Below are positions 5,703-7,049 of a stretch of 7,049 bases of DNA, one piece after another. Location of the stretch: assembly GCA_027296525.1 (NCBI GenBank), contig JAPUJA010000113.1:1-7049 (forward strand), given 5' to 3'. The number at the start of each line of letters is the position of its first letter. Positions within the stretch are counted from its first letter, which is position 1. The notes below the pieces were generated by a model. It saw only the letters and a program-made list of their open reading frames with translations. It was not told where the DNA came from and searched no databases. The DNA is from Pseudomonadota bacterium (GTDB taxonomy: Bacteria; Pseudomonadota; Alphaproteobacteria; UBA828; JAPUJA01). The translations under genes were made by a program, and so were the position numbers.

Positions 5703-7049
5703 TTAATGTCCGCTCGGTTTGCTGCGGAAATCCGCCCAGCGTTCGCGCCCGCCCTGGTTGTCCAGGTAGTTGACGAGCGCGGCGACGACGCTGCGGTCGA
5801 ATTTGTGCGCCGAGTCCTTCAGCAACGCATCGACCGCCCCGTCGAAGTCGAGCCCGTTGCGGTAGGCGCGCGGGCTGACGAGGCCGACAAAGGCGTTGGC
5901 CACCGCGATCACGCGGGCGCTTTTCAGGATTTCCTGGCCTTTCAATCCGAGCGGGGTGCCCGAGCCGTCCCAGGCCTCGAGAATCTGCCGAAGGGTTTCG
6001 ACGATGGGCACGTCGAACGGCACACCCTCGAGCAGCTCGGCGCTCGCCAGGATGCTTTCCCGGATCTGGCGCAGCTCGTCGTCCGTGAGCTTGCGTTCGG
6101 TGGTCAACAGCTCGACGGGGACGAGGATTTTACCGAGATTCATGAGGAGCGCCGCGATTTCGACCGTCTTTAGTTCGGTGCCATCGGCGCCGCTCTGCTC
6201 GGCGATCGTGTGCGCGACCGTGGCCACGCGCCGGGAATGATTCGCGGCGTGGGGGTCGCGCCGGTCGACGACGCCGACCAGAGTGTCGACCAGGGTCTTG
6301 AGGTCATGCTCACGCCTCTTGCGTTCGGTGACTTCGGCGGTGATGTCCTCCGAGACCAGGAGCACGCTCAGCGGCCGGTCGACCGCCTTGGGAAGCGGAA
6401 TGTGCCGGGTCTGGATCACCTTCGCGTGGCCGTTGTCCTCGACCTCATGCACCGTCACCACGGGCTCTTTCGTGGCGAACACGCCACGATTGACGGGCTC
6501 GATCCGCGCGGCCTCGACGGGGCCGACGACGCTCTTGAGCGATTTGCCGAGCAAGTCTTCGGCGGCGATCCCGGCGTCCTGGGCCACCTTCTCGTTCGCG
6601 AAGCGGAAGCGCGAACGGTCGTCCAGGATACAGATGCCGTTGGGTTGGCTGTCGGTGACGAGCTGGAGCAACTTTTGCTGACTCTCGAAGCGCTCGGCGA
6701 GCTTGCGGTACATCTCGGCCGATTCGCTGGCGCGGCGCGAGGTCCCATGCCTCCAGACCGCGATCAAGGCGACGACGAGCACACCGATGATGAGAAGGAA
6801 GACGACGATCAGGCGCGTGGTGCGCGTGTTCGTGTCCGCCAGGGCCTCCGCCGTGTCGACCTTGTAGAGAAGAGTCCAGGGCGTGCCGGCGAGCGCGCGC
6901 GCCACCGCCAGAACCTCGATCCCGCGATAGTCCCGCTTGACTCCGAAGCCGCCCGGCGTGGCGAGCGCAAAGCCGGCGGCGAGCTCGGGCGTATCCAGCG
7001 CAAGCGTCCGGCGCAAGGCCCCGGTGCCGTCGCTCAAGGGCGAAAGATA
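5703..7049 (-). CDS. Membrane sensor with PAS and degenerate HD-GYP domain (5' end outside window)
   Basis: The visible 448 residues, counted from the right edge, end at TAA (5705-5703). First comes the end of what looks like a periplasmic Cache sensor domain (about 20-68, with DYRGIEVLAVARAL and TPWTLLYKVD). A transmembrane helix follows at about 81-99, then a short coiled linker, a PAS domain (about 125-240) and an HD-GYP-like domain (about 249-430). Active HD-GYP proteins hydrolyse cyclic di-GMP with a metal centre. Here one early His (H271, in NHSRRV) is kept, but HD-GK reads MNLGK (303-307), HHExWDG reads ILEAWDG (356-362), GYP reads GTP (364-366), and the later VADxF Asp is Asn 385. The output domain is therefore probably not a working phosphodiesterase; it may bind a ligand or a protein instead. 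A TTG at 7037 is possible but cuts the sensor domain, so the true start most likely lies outside. The stop is 70 bp before the phosphatase gene. Confidence 0.9.
   Translation of the reverse strand, partial: YLSPLSDGTGALRRTLALDTPELAAGFALATPGGFGVKRDYRGIEVLAVARALAGTPWTLLYKVDTAEALADTNTRTTRLIVVFLLIIGVLVVALIAVWRHGTSRRASESAEMYRKLAERFESQQKLLQLVTDSQPNGICILDDRSRFRFANEKVAQDAGIAAEDLLGKSLKSVVGPVEAARIEPVNRGVFATKEPVVTVHEVEDNGHAKVIQTRHIPLPKAVDRPLSVLLVSEDITAEVTERKRREHDLKTLVDTLVGVVDRRDPHAANHSRRVATVAHTIAEQSGADGTELKTVEIAALLMNLGKILVPVELLTTERKLTDDELRQIRESILASAELLEGVPFDVPIVETLRQILEAWDGSGTPLGLKGQEILKSARVIAVANAFVGLVSPRAYRNGLDFDGAVDALLKDSAHKFDRSVVAALVNYLDNQGGRERWADFRSKPSGH

Overview
The window looks like ordinary chromosomal DNA from a GC-rich alphaproteobacterium. 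The gene set supports this: an SRP RNA gene directly upstream of dnaX, an alphaproteobacterial-type monofunctional pheA beside kdsB, and a divergent membrane-anchored cytochrome c of the CycM type. kdsB shows the cell makes Kdo-containing lipopolysaccharide, so it is Gram-negative. The order is uncertain; something Rhodospirillales-like is a guess from protein style. I see no mobile elements, tRNAs, CRISPR arrays or phage genes.

Layout, left to right. (1) 1-1007, minus: 5' two-thirds of dnaX (DNA polymerase III tau/gamma), running off the left edge. (2) 1008-1310: no protein gene. It holds three 16-bp tandem repeats and the small SRP RNA gene ffs on the minus strand, with a consensus -10 box. 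(3) 1311-2264, plus: nudC, NADH pyrophosphatase/NAD-RNA decapping hydrolase. (4) 2275-3123 and 3178-3921, minus: a likely kdsB-pheA operon (kdsB first), convergent with nudC and only 10 bp from it. (5) 3922-4089: divergent promoter region. (6) 4090-4764, plus: membrane-anchored class I cytochrome c with an acidic Pro/Glu repeat linker. (7) 4765-4828: short convergent gap containing a palindromic element that touches the next gene's stop codon. (8) 4829-5632, minus: PPP-family metallophosphatase. (9) 5703-7049, minus, 5' end outside the window: membrane sensor with Cache-type remnant, TM helix, PAS domain and a degenerate HD-GYP domain.

Most genes are housekeeping: replication clamp loading, protein targeting, NAD turnover, phenylalanine synthesis, LPS precursor synthesis and respiration. 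They do not form one pathway. The least ordinary items are the HD-GYP-like output domain that has lost nearly all metal ligands, the in-frame tandem repeat that builds the cytochrome linker, the 16-bp repeat array between ffs and dnaX, and out-of-frame micro-ORFs overlapping the starts of dnaX, kdsB and pheA. I found no convincing undescribed multi-gene system.
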